Source: Klebsormidium nitens (Eukaryota > Streptophyta > Klebsormidiophyceae > Klebsormidiales > Klebsormidiaceae). Taken from it: a stretch of DNA of 46,042 bases. The stretch spans positions 1-46,042 of the forward strand of contig DF237611.1 in NCBI GenBank assembly GCA_000708835.1. The letters run 5' to 3'. Made by a program: the position numbers and the translations under genes. Positions 8,142-19,999 of the stretch are shown piece after piece; the first letter of the stretch is position 1; each line of letters begins with the position of its first letter. The notes under the pieces are model-generated. The model ran no database searches, had not been told where the DNA came from, and worked only from the letters and a program-made list of their open reading frames with translations.

Positions 8142-11100
8142 ATGAGATTTGGCCACAATGAGCAGGGACCGGAAACGTCATCCAACGCTCAGGGGGGGGA
8201 GCCAAGCGACGGGGGTATTGGGGGCCGGCCTCACGAGGGGCGGTTCCGGCCACAGGTGTTACCAGCGGGGGGTCCGAGTGAGGACGAGAAATTGCGGCGG
8301 ACAGGGGGGTTGCTGACGGGGCAGGTCAGCCTAGGAAGCCTCCGGCGGTTCCACGAGGTCCAGCCCCCCCGCGACCGGAGTCGAGATGAGAGGTTCCAGG
8401 GAGGGGGGCAAGGACGAAGCAGGGACGGAGGGGGGGGAGAGAGGACCAGGGATGGCGGGGTGCAGGAAGAAGGGGCACGAAATAGAGATGAGGGCTTTCC
8501 AGAAGGGGGCCAGGGCAGGAACAGAGAGGAAGAGTTGCTGAAAGGGGGCCAAGTAAGAGGCAGGCCAGAGGGGGCGGATGTGGAGATGCATGAAGGAGGG
8601 GGTTCAGGAGGTGGGGCTGGAGGGGGGGCTCGATGGGGGGCGCGGTTGCCACCCGCTGAGGGGCACAAACGGGACAGACAAGGGATCCCCCTGAACCTGG
8701 AAGAGAGGCCCGAGGAGCCGCAAGAGGATGGCGAGGGGGACGAAGGGGCGCGGTCGCAGCACAGTGGCTCATCAGGTGAGCGCTTTGACGAGACAGGACC
8801 TTCTCAGCAAGTTTCTTTGAGGCTTCGAAGAGCTTAGTGAAAGCGGTTTGGCAACGGTTGGTTATAAGTTTTCTGGATGTTCTTCTGGGTCAGCTTCAAG
8901 CGTGTTCTGAGGCTCAGTCAAAGAGAGTGGTTGGCCTGCTTAGACCAAAGCATTTATTTCGCCCTTGGCGCGTGGAATGGTCGAAGGTCCTGGTTGTCTG
9001 CACCGATTTCGGGCATCACTTTTAGTGCTCAGACAATCCTGAAACCTTTTTCCTCTTGAGCTTCCCTGTGGCAACTGTATTTAGATGTAATACCAGTTCT
9101 GATTCGTGCTTTCAATCTGGCAGGTGCGGATCTGTCGCGGGAGTCGACTTCAAAAGGAGGAGCGCCGGGGCGGGAGAAACCCCTCCAATCAGGCACAAAC
9201 AGCGAAGAGACGTCAGGTACGTATCTACTCAGGTCATCTCTCCCTGGTTTCGCTCCTTTGTATATTCGCGCCTGGCAGAGGCCGCGGCTCCTTGCCAGGC
9301 GGATTCTGAAGCAGTACTAGTAGCGGGCTGAACATTTTGGGCAGGTCTTTAGCCGAGTCGGAAGTGCACTTTGAAGACTTGGAGAATTGGACTGACATTA
9401 TCAGCACCATCAGGTAGCCCGTCCATGCATGCACACTTCTCCAGCTTTCAAGGTGTTCCTGATCAGTTCTATAGCCTTTTTCCTCGATATTTGTCTACTC
9501 TTGTCGACTTGTCTACTTCTCTTTACCTGGCTCTTGCTCTTGCTCAATCTGTCGTCGTATCATTTCCATATTCGTCACACCGTCTTCCGTTCTTTCCCCC
9601 CGTTCACCGGTACCTTTTTCTGACTCAAGAGACTTTCTGAGGGCCGGCTGGTCTGCTCCCTTTTCCAGCGAGAACGATCTCGGGTTTTGAAATTGCTTCG
9701 TTTTGAAAAGCTTCTGAATGTTGTGTCTAAGTGTCTCTCCGCGCAAGTCCGCCCACACGGGCTGCTTGAGTAAACCTGGCTAGTCACTTTGAGCTGGCAT
9801 TGGTTGATACTCGGCTCGCTCAATCTCTCAAATTGAACCCGGCGGATTTGTATGCATAATTATCTGTTTCTCCTTGCCGGGAAAAGGCCGTAAATCTTGC
9901 GTCTTGTTACATGCAAGCTATTCGCATGCCGAAGTTGACTCGATGATTTGCTTTGCTCGTCGACTTGCTCATATTCCTGATAATCGTGAAAAAATTTAGT
10001 GTCGATCTGGTGTAATCATTTCCGTTCATGAGGTTATGTCGCTTTTCTCTCTCAAGTGTTGCGCAAATCTGGAGACACGTTTTGCGATTGTGAACGCGAA
10101 ATGTCCGGACCTGACAACAAGAAAAGCCTCTGAATTCTTCCCTATCTTCTCACAGTCGGCGGACGTAACTTCGAGTGCACTTTCTGCCAACGGCGCTTCT
10201 CCAGCAGTCAGGCTCTTGGCGGTCACCAGAACGCGCACAAGCGCGAGCGCATCCAGGCGAAGCGCCACCAAACCCTTGCGTCGCGCCAGTCTGCCCTGGC
10301 CGCCCAACAACACTTCCCCGCCGACCGCCGCCCGCGGTTAGCCACCAACCCGGCCCCGAACCCTTACCCTCAACCCGACTCCAACTTCCCCTTCCCGGCG
10401 GGCGCCGAAACGCTCCAGCCGCAAATACCGCTACCATTACCGATGCCGTTCAACCCGTTTGCGCGGCCTCCTTGGAACCCATACCAGGCGTTCGAAAATC
10501 TGCAGAAGCCTAACCCCCTCCAGATGCCCGGTGCGCGGCCGCCGGGCATGCCCCCCTGGCCGTTTATGGGTCAGCCCCCGCCGGGTTACTTTAACCAGGT
10601 GGGCAGCGCCGAGGCCGCAGCAGTGGCTGCTGCCTCCGCCGCCGTTGCACTCTTCAACTACAACCAGCAGGCGGGCCTTAACCCGCAGTTCAGCCCGCCC
10701 TTTAACCCGGAGGGTTATCCCAGCCCGGGGAGAATGAACCCAGGGGCCGCGTTGCAAACCACCCCCGAAATGGTCGCGGCGTACCAACGCCGGGGGGACG
10801 AAGCGAGAAACGGAGACGACACTGCCGCGCCCCAGTCTTTCGGAGGCGCTTCGAATATGGGCGCTCGGTCGATGCCAATCGCGCCTCCCGGGGGGCCCCC
10901 CAATCCGCTCCGGGGGGATCCCCCGAGGCAGCCCCAGGCTCGACCACCAGGGCTCGAAGCGCCCGGGTTTAACCCCCTGGTTAACGTCAACCAGGGTGCC
11001 GTTCCGTGGTTTGGCCCGCTTGGGGGAGGGGCAGGGGACTCTCTGGGGCCGCACGGCTCTCGCCCCGGGGGGGTGCAGCAGCAGCCCGTTGGCCCCCCCC

Positions 11101-11489
11101 TCGGAACTCAATACCCGGGCTTGCCCCCCGGAACGGGGATGCCGTTTCCGCCGCAGCTTGGGGGAGCCTTGAACCAGCCTTGGCCTGCGGCGCTTCTTTC
11201 CACCGTTGGGGGGGGTAACCAGTTTCGTGTCCCGGGGGTGTATCCGAACTTGGCGCAGATGGCGCAACTTTCGGGTCAGCAAGGGTATGGGCCGTTCCCC
11301 TCGGGCCAACACCGGGGGGGGGTACCTCGGGGACCGGACCTAGAGAGAGAAGAGGGGCCAACTGAGCAGCAGGCTGCCGCGCCGTTGGGCCAGTCTGGGG
11401 GACGGGGAGAAGAGGAACCGGCGGATGACGAGCTAGACCTTGACCTAGGGCTTGCACCAAAGCAGCCAAAGGGGAAGCTTTGGAAGTAG
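8142..11489 (+). CDS. Single C2H2 zinc-finger (QALGGH) protein with C-terminal EAR repression motif
   Basis: Three exons join in phase: 8142-8775, 9124-9216 and 10156-11489, giving 686 residues. This is a likely nuclear transcriptional repressor of the plant C1-1i C2H2 class. The finger [19 protein letters not shown] has ligands C250, C253, H266 and H270 and carries the plant-specific QALGGH recognition helix. The C-terminal LDLDLGL (about 669-675) is an LxLxL EAR motif, known to recruit TOPLESS-type corepressors. The first exon encodes a Gly/Arg/Glu-rich low-complexity tail; the region after the finger is Pro/Gly/Gln-rich. The protein is far longer than typical 150-300-residue single-finger proteins. 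The start is uncertain: 8142 is the first ATG in the frame, in a weak context, and an upstream exon is possible. A further exon at 9353-9416 would break the frame, so it is excluded. Confidence 0.82.
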
Positions 11490-14326
11490 GGGTCGCGAAT
11501 GAGATTGGGGATACGGGTAACGAGGCACGGGGGGAGGCTTGTCAGAGGTCGTTTGGTTGCGGGAAGGTTTCGGTCATGCTGTGCGTCAGCAGATGAGAGT
11601 GGCGGTTTTGGGGGGCGTGGCAATCGAGACGGTATGAGTGTTAAGGGACCGAAGTAATGCGCCACAAGCAGTTGGTTTGGGATGGACGGGTTACGTGATG
11701 AGGATTCAAGCCGAGGGGTAGCTTCAACGGTTCTGAACGGGTTTGAGGTCGATAAGGAAGTCGAGGGGGCGGCAGAAGAAGGAACTAGCATGGACGGAAA
11801 GAGGATGCTGGGGGACGGGGAGCTTTTGATGTGATCGGGGAGAGAGTACTGAGTGAGTGTGAGGGGGTTTGTTGCGATGTTAGGCATTAGGGCGGCGGCC
11901 GCGAAGGTTTGAGGTTTGCAGGTTTGAAGGGTTTAGGAGCATAGCAAAGGCGCAGAAGGGCCGGGAAAGAAGCCTCCCCAAGGTGACAGCTGCTCTGAAA
12001 TGACCAGGCGGTGAGGCCTTATCTTCTTTGCCCTTAAATTGATGCTTTATAATCCGCCCTACTTCTTGCTCGTAGAATTATCTTTTTGCTTCTTTTGCTT
12101 ATGCGGATTCCTTCCGTCGATCTTCGCTTGCTTCTATTCCCGACTGATATTTGGTGGCCCATTGCCTTTTATCAGTACGTTTCGCTCCATTTGTTTTTCT
12201 CTCAGTTGGATTTTCCTTGACGCCGGGCATCGACATGGCGAATCAGATGTTGTTTTTATCGGACTCAGAAAAGCCGACTCGGGCAAAGAGGTTTTCAACT
12301 GAATAATCTCGAAAAGCCCGGCTGAGTTTTTGCAGCATTGGTTCGTTTCTTAGCGAGACAAGCAGAAGACTTGACCCCTTCTCGAAGGTAGCTTCGCTTC
12401 GATTGCACTCAAGCTTTCTAGGAGTCCGTCTGGGCAACTTCTTGCTTGGCTGGCGCTGAAAGGTTTGTTGTTGCTGAATTTGCAGACTGGCTCGGAAGCC
12501 CGAGAACGCCTTGGAGAAGTTTTGCCTTGCTGGGAATAGGTCAGCTTGAGATAAGCAGAGCTGTCAAGATGCGTGTAGATAAGTCCCTACCCCCCCAACG
12601 AAGCAATTTTTGGTGCGTTCGAGTCGGTCACGTGTCTTAAGAGGACACGTAAGAACGCAGCACGGAAGCAGTACTGGGGGGAATGCTTTTGTGAATAAAC
12701 TGACCCTGTGCGACAATCTTGCCAAAGGGAGAATAGGATGAAACAAGGTCACACTGTTACTGTGCTGCATGTACGATCCTATGCCAGCATAGATTAACCG
12801 ACACGTGCTCTCTCAAGCCGGGCTCGACAGATAATTGTAAGTAGCTGACTCAACTGCGACACTTGTGGCCGAGATCCAGTCAGGCGTAAATCGTGATTAT
12901 GGAGTTGCTTCCAAGCATTCAATCTGCATAGGTTCCTCAAAGCACATCTGCTTTATGCATTCTGCTGATTCGTGGGATCATTCCTGGAAGTTGAAACGAC
13001 TCACTGGTGCATATCTATAATTCTGGGCGGCCTTGATGTTCCTTTCATGACTGAATTCGCATGCCGCTTTGTCATGTTTTCTGTAAGTTGAAGGCATCAG
13101 TGAGTCAAGGATGGTTTGCATGCTGTGGGATTTCGCCGGAAGCAAGGACAATCGTTCAAGGCAACGGCTGCTATGTACCCGTTGATTGTCATTTAGCATG
13201 CTCGAGCTCATTCTTCGCTTTATTCTTCATTTGGATATGTACCAATTTGGGTTATGCAACTGATTTTCTCAATATATATAACGATGTAGCATCAAAGTGC
13301 ATTGTCCCCATAAGACATGGACAAACTCACTCTGAGATCTGACGCAAAAGCAATTACGCTGGATGCGACTCATTCTAGAATGCTATATCGAGATCCAAGC
13401 CAGGCAAGAAAACAAGCCTGGTTGCTAAAACAACCAGCATCAGTCTTCTCAGACAGGCGGGCCATCGATCTCACGACTCCAATCTATTAAGGTTTAGTCC
13501 CGGCTTAACGGTAGGTCGTATGCATCCTGACCGAACTTACAGGTGCTCCGAGGCTGAGTTGAAGATCAGGAATGGCACTGCATGATGAATCACTTCACGT
13601 ACTGTACTGTCCGATATCTCCCAGGGAAGCGGAGCCTGGCGGCCGCCTGAGCGGCGGCTGGCAAGGACCGTCCGCTCCGGCACCTTTCAACGTACTATAG
13701 GAGGGCCGAGGCCCACGAACTAGAGGTTGTGCTATAGCTTATAGGTTGTCCTGCTCGCAGCACGTGGGAGAGATTCTAACAAATCAGGTGATGAGATTGG
13801 CCATGTCTGACAAGGCGGTAATGGCTACAACCAAATCTCGACTAGCGGCTCAGGCATGTCGACGTGGCGAGCAGGAACGCTCAGGGATCGACCACGTCGC
13901 CCCCCACGTTGACGCCGCAGAACCACCAGGGCACAGTGCAAGCTTGACCTTGACACTTCCTGTCTCCTAGAGCTGATGAAATACTATTCCAATGGATCTA
14001 GTGTCATATTGCTGATCCGCAGAGATACAAGGTGACGAGCAGCCAGGCTTGGCAGAACCCTAGCTAGCACACTTTCAAGAGAGCCTCGGAGAGCAGCGAA
14101 GGGGCTTGGACGTTTGCGAGGGGAGCTTGCGGCGGTAGAGACTGGTCTATTACCGTAGGTAGTTTGCATCAGGTTGAAGGAAGACGCCTTCTGCTGCTCA
14201 AGCTGTTATTTGAGTCTGGTAAGGACGCTTGCGCTGGGGCAAGTACGCTGAGGGTTGCAGGAAAAGAGTTGACATAGGGAGCTAGCTCGTTCTGAGTTAC
14301 TACTTTGATCTGAGATACTTGAGCAC
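11490..14326. other. Intergenic region between the C2H2 gene and the prenyl synthase
   Basis: This holds the 3' end of the C2H2 transcript and the upstream region of the synthase. T-rich stretches and short random frames are present; none has a recognisable domain. The 203-codon minus frame at 11276-11887 overlaps the Pro/Gly-rich end of the C2H2 gene and is composition-driven. Confidence 0.55.
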
Positions 14327-17300
14327 ATGGCACTTTCCGCAGGCCTCAAGGCCGGAGCGACGGGATTCTGGGCAGTGCAGGATACAGTGCAGAAACCTGT
14401 TAATACTGCAAGGTCAAGATCTTTGCACTTCAGTGTTGCTGCCCCCCCTCCTTCCTGTAGCACCAGCGGCCTTTCCTCCTTCGAGGCCCTGTCAGATGCT
14501 CGCTTGGCAGACCGGCAGAGCTGCCGCCGTGGGTTTAAGAAACAGCGCGCGTGTCAGCACGATGTGGTGTCTGCGATCCTTGCGCAACCGAAGAACACGG
14601 AGGATACTGAGGACTGGAGGCAAAGGAGTAAGCTTTTTTGATTCGTCGTGGGTGTGTCACCAGCAGACTAGAGAAACAGATTTTCGTCACTGGAGAGAAA
14701 GCAACACTGCACGCGTCGCTTCTTGGTTCGAGTTGATGTGGTGATTACGTGCATCTTGACAGGGTTGTTACAGAACATTGTCTGGAATGATCCATATTCC
14801 AACATACTGGTTTCTAGCTAGCAAGCAAGCGGACTTTCAATACGTTCTGCAGGATTTCACAATATTGCGGTGAATACTGGCGGGTCAGGATAGAAAGATG
14901 CGTGAATCTTGCAGCTGCTTTCTGCAGAGAGAACACCGCTCTCGTTGTGAAGCTGCCCCCTTCTAGTTGCAAGTCTTTGTGTTTGATGCAAGCCATTTGG
15001 TGTGCCTATTTGTAGATTGTCATTGGTATCATTGCAGATCTGGTCGCAAGGCTTTGTATCGCTTCTCAAGATTGGGCTTCTTTCCTAAGGTCTCCTTCAT
15101 ATAGCTTTATGAAGCTGTACGGAATGGTAACATGTATCTTATCTGGACTGGAGAACTTTCCAGTGAAGGATTGCAGCTACGGGCATCCTTGTCTGGACTC
15201 ATTCTGGATGTTTGCTATTGCTGGGGATGCACCATCGCTGCAGTTGCAGTACCACCATCTTCAAGAAAGACCTGCACAAGGATCGGGGTTCGAAGCTACA
15301 GCTTACTGGGTTTGCCGCTTGGCCTACGTCTTTGAAAGCAAGTTGTCTACAAGTCCCTGCGGCAGATTTGTGGCGATCGTCGTCTGACGCAACCAACCTT
15401 TGCACTAACGAGGGCACTTTCTGCTCCCAGGTGTTGGCAACGGCCAGGCTGATCTCAGCAGCAAGGGCCTGAACGGGCATGCTGTAAGGACGGGCGAGTC
15501 TAGCAACGGGGCAGTGAATGGCGCGGAGCCGGTCAAGCACACGCTGCAATCCATCACCGCCCCCGTGGCTGAGGACATGAGACAGATGCAGCAAAACTTG
15601 AAGTCGGTTAGTGCTTTAGCCTTCTCTTGAGCAAGACTTTCATCAGTAAGTAAGGCAGCTTCGCAGTGTTGGCCCTTCCGGTGGATCTAGATTTAGGGTT
15701 TTCTATCAGCGGCTTAGGCGAAGTGTGTGCTGCAGAGAGCCCTTTCTTCTGGTGTTCTTGACACGTAGAAAGTCGTTATTGAAGGCTGCTGGATGGAAAG
15801 CAGAGGTGTTTTCCGCTGCTCGCTTCAGTCCAAGCACCTTACAAGATCAACAGACTGGGCAAACAGTTCCAGCTCAAAGTCAGATCAGTTCAACCGCTCT
15901 ATCAAGCTCTGGGCAGCTTCTATTTGTTCAAAAATTGGTGGAAGTATCTTGGGGGTGGGGGATTGCTGAGAGATTGGTATTTCTCTTGAGTCATTAAGTT
16001 GCCCAAGGGAGAGATTGGAGGGGCTCATCTCATCCTCCTCTGTTCTGCAGGTTGTAGGGAACAGGCACCCAATGCTGATGCAAGCAGCGGAGCAGATTTT
16101 CGGGGCGGGCGGGAAGAGGATACGACCTGCCCTAGTCTTTCTGGTTGCGAGGGCGACCGCTGAGCTGGCCAGATTGGAGTGAGCACCCTGGCTTTGCGGT
16201 TTGAATGATTCTTTCCTCATATTAGTGTCAGAATTCAGTGAAGTACAAGTGATTGTGGACTGTCCATCAAACTGCCTAAGTAGGTTGTTCGCGCTTGAGT
16301 GGTCTAATCACTTTTTTTCTGGAAGAGACTGGACTGTCGAATTCACAATTGAAGCACAGCAAATGGCCCTTCAGCAATCCAGTTTATAGTTGGAAAGACG
16401 CGTGCAGGCTTGGTGCGGGCTGCCATGAGTGTGGTGGATTGCTTCAGTGTTTGTTGTCTTCTTGGGAGTCCTCTGCTTCTCTGCTACTGAATTCAAGAAG
16501 ATGACCATCTAATCACGGCCATTTACCAACATTGGGGCAAAGTTGTCGAGGCAGGTCAGAGCAAGGTGGACAGAAAGTAGCTGCACCCGGAAGGGAGGCA
16601 GTAGAAGGTATTACGTCCTCGAGAATGATCAGACCCTCTTTGCTTTGCAGCGACTTGCGTCCTCAGCACCGACGGCTAGCAGAGATCACAGAGATGATCC
16701 ACACCGCGAGCTTGGTGCACGATGACGTTCTGGATAACAGCAAAACGCGGCGAGGTAAGCACGAGGCTCCGGAATCGGAAGGAAGGAACACGAGTGGGGA
16801 TACTGGAAATTTTCTTATCTTAGCTCCTGCTGCGAGGCTTCTGGGTTGCAACGGGTGGTAGGTACTGCCCGTATTCGTGTTGTAGAACGGTGAGAGCATT
16901 GGAGTCTGATAAGGGGCACATAGGTGGGGAGCTGGACCCGCTCGATTGTGATCATAGTAATTTCAGGAGAAACGCGTTGTGGGCCAGCTCCATGAGCTGG
17001 GTTTCGGAGCTTGTGGGGTTTAAAGTTTGAGCTTCCTTTGGATGCGGTGATCACCTTTTAGGTGTTGAAAATCCTCTGGACACGGGTCGTGGGAACAGTC
17101 GACGGATGCAACACCTACTGTGTTCAGGAGAGAATGTTTTGTGGATGGGATTAGCTGTTGTAAAGGCGTGTGGTGTGATCGGTGCCAGAAACTGTTGGGC
17201 CCTCCAGGGCTATTGCCTCCTCAGAACATCGCATGTCAGATTAAGTTGTTTATAAATGACTGTGGCGCCAGATGAAGAGACCATATGCAGAAGACGCAGA

Positions 17301-19044
17301 TTTAAGGGCTTGCAACCGACTCAGGCTATATAGTCACAGAGAATGGCGGTATGAGAGGGGTGCCAAGTCGAAGCCTTCTGTTTGAACGTAATTTGTAATC
17401 AAACTCTCATCAAGTGGAGACGGCATTTCCAGAAACAGCAAAGTACCGACCAATCAACTGCCACTTTTTGCAGGGAAAGAGACGGTCCACGAGTTGCTGG
17501 GAACAAGGGTGGCAGTCTTGGCGGGTGACTTTTTGTTCGCCCAGTCGTCTTGGTACCTCGCAAACCTGGACAATTTGGAAGTCATCAAGCTCATCAGTCA
17601 GGTAAGCGTACAGACCCCAAAGGATGGGTTTTTCCAACGTCCCCTTCTCTGGCACTTTCTGGCGCGATACCGCATGTTGTGCCAAGGAGAGACCGCATGA
17701 CGAAATCTTTATGGAGCTGATTACAAAATAATATCAGAACGTTAAGGGAAAAAGTAGGGTAATTGTAGTTGGTAGATTCGCGATCATAAAACGAACCATT
17801 GCATCTTAGTTCAAGAGAAACGGGTCAATGAAACGGAGATAACATGGGAGGCATTGAGTCAAAGCACGCTACGGAGAATCTGCCGCAGTCAGCAGATCCT
17901 ATTTTTCTTTAGGAACCCTAGTTTTGTACGACAAGGTCGGAGGTCATAATCCGCTTTGGATTGTCCTGTCGTACCCTAGTCTGCCTCAGAACCCTTACTA
18001 CAAGTTACAGGCCGTTTGAGACATTTTGCCGATTCTTCTGGCCGTTTCTGCGCTCCTGCAGCTCGACACACTGGTTTGGAGGCCCGCTTTTGAGGTTAAG
18101 CGCCTTATGATTGGACTTGTTCAAAGGACACTTTTCAAAGGACACTCCGAGGGGCCACTCCAGGTGTCGGTCATTTCTCCGCAGATTGTCTTTATCTGCG
18201 TGCTTACCTTTGAATGTCTCACTTTTCTCCACCTAAAGAGGGCCGGCTGACCTGAAGGCGGAGTCCTAGAAAGCAGGGTTCGGGACGAAGCCGTCTTAAT
18301 CCCTGTGTGGATCCACAACCATAGGTTTGCAGACCTTGCTTCTCAAGCTGCGTGTCTGAGTTTGTTTTCGAGGCTGGTTTGAGGACTCTTTTTGAAAGTC
18401 CTGGTCTCCATGTTGTTCCTTTCACTCGGTTCAGCGACTTCGTTTTGCTTCTTATGTTTTTATCTGCATCCTAAACCTGCACATCTGCTCTATAGGTCAT
18501 CGCCGATTTCGCCAACGGCGAGATCAAGCAGGCCGCGAGCCTGTTCGACTGCGACCTCACCTTCGAGGACTACATGAACAAGAGCTACTGGAAAACGGCG
18601 TCCCTCATCGCGGCCAGCGCCAAGTCAGCCGCGATCTTCAGCGACGTGCCCAAACATATGCAGGAGCAGATGTTTGAGTACGGGCGCCATTTGGGTCTGG
18701 CTTTTCAGGTAGTAGACGACATTTTAGACTTCACCCAGACTTCCGAGCAGCTGGGGAAGCCCGCAGGCAGCGATCTCGCAAGCGGGAACCTTACGGCGCC
18801 AGTTTTGTTTGCTTTGAAGAAGGTACCCAGGTTGGAGGAGTTGATAGGTAACGAGTTTGTTGACGAGGGTGATCTAGCCGAGGCGATTGCGCTCGTTCAT
18901 AGTGGGGGGGGCATCGACGAGGCGAGGGATCTGGCAAGGCGGGAAGGGGATCTTGCCCTCCAGTGCTTAGAAGGTCTTCCCGAGTGCGCGAGTAAGCACT
19001 CGCTTCAAGGACTCGTAGGCTATGTGCTTGATAGGTTGTACTGA
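14327..19044 (+). CDS. SPS: Long-chain trans-prenyl (solanesyl) diphosphate synthase, plastid type
   Basis: Six exons join in phase: 14327-14627, 15431-15606, 16051-16178, 16651-16754, 17474-17601 and 18496-19044, giving 461 residues. The enzyme condenses isopentenyl diphosphate units onto an allylic primer to make the side chain of plastoquinone or ubiquinone. Both aspartate-rich motifs are intact: DDVLD at 226-230, followed by RRG, and DDILD at 353-357. GGKRIRP lies upstream and [10 protein letters not shown] downstream. The residue five before the first motif is Ala221, a small residue expected of long-chain synthases. The first 100 or so residues are Ser/Ala/Arg-rich and look like a transit peptide, so a plastid location is inferred; mitochondrial targeting is possible. 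Exon 1 and its donor (GGA|GTAAGC) are the least certain part. The last exon alone encodes 40% of the protein. Confidence 0.88.
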
Positions 19045-19999
19045 GTTGAACTCTTGAGGTAGCGCGTTTGAGTTTACGACCAGGTCTGTACAGTGCGTGA
19101 CGTTGTTCTTCCCGTTTTCATTGCTTGAAGTCGTTGATTCTGTCTAGCTAATGAGCTTCTTTCTTTGCCCCAATCGCACATCCATGTACATGCATGGTCG
19201 GAGTATCTATGAAACATTTTAGTACGGCTTTACAAGGTTAAGTGACCGTACGAGATCAATCGACCGTTCACCAGCCTGAGAAACGTGCTGTAGGTATGTA
19301 TTTGTCCAAGTGAAGGTTTGGGCCGCAGTCGCGGTCGGTGTGCCATGCTATCATTGAAAGGACGTGCGGATATTGTGGTCGAAGATCCATGCTAAGCCTG
19401 TGCAGCTGCGGCTTTGCGGTATGCATGCGTGTCACGAGCCGAAATCAATTATTTGAACAGATGTTCCAGCTTCCGGGACAGACAGATCTCCAACGAGCTA
19501 GCTTTTAACCCATAATTCTTCCATGCTAGTCGATCATTCATGAACATGGGCGGTTCATGATGCCAAAAATAACGTACAGGAAGCTCCTATGATCGATGTC
19601 AAACCTGCACTTTTGTGTCGGAGTGCAATGAACAATATACTATCATTTGGTATGCATTTCATGTGAGGTGTGCATGTTTGGACCGCAAACGGCATTCATT
19701 CATATCACAGATATTCTTTTGCACAGAGCACACATCATAAACTCAGAACTTCAACATGCGAAAAGCGAGAGAAAAGCGGTGATACTAAGCCGCACATGTG
19801 CCAATGATTCGTTAACAAGCAACTGTCAGAAGAATATCAACGTGAAAATCTCGGAATCATGGCTCCCTTATCCTCTGCTTTCTAACGAACGCCGAATGCA
19901 AGGTTTTGCAGCCCCAGACTGCTCTGCAAGCGGGCAGTCTGTACATGTGACATAGGACAACACCTTTCAAAAGGGACTGCACTTTCGGAAACTGGCGAG
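19045..19999. other. Spacer between two convergent genes
   Basis: About 955 bases lie between the stops of the prenyl synthase and the At4g15545-like gene. It should contain both 3' untranslated regions. No conserved frame or repeat is evident. Confidence 0.6.

Noticed and set aside
8231-8772. Two long minus-strand Pro-rich frames
   Set aside because: They are complements of the Gly/Arg/Glu-rich first exon of the C2H2 gene and owe their length to lack of A/T-rich stops.
10437-11469. 291- and 160-codon minus-strand frames
   Set aside because: Antisense shadows of the GC-rich last exon of the C2H2 gene; no start context or domain.
11276-11887. 203-codon minus-strand open frame
   Set aside because: It overlaps the Pro/Gly-rich end of the C2H2 gene and has the composition expected of an antisense shadow; no domain is visible.
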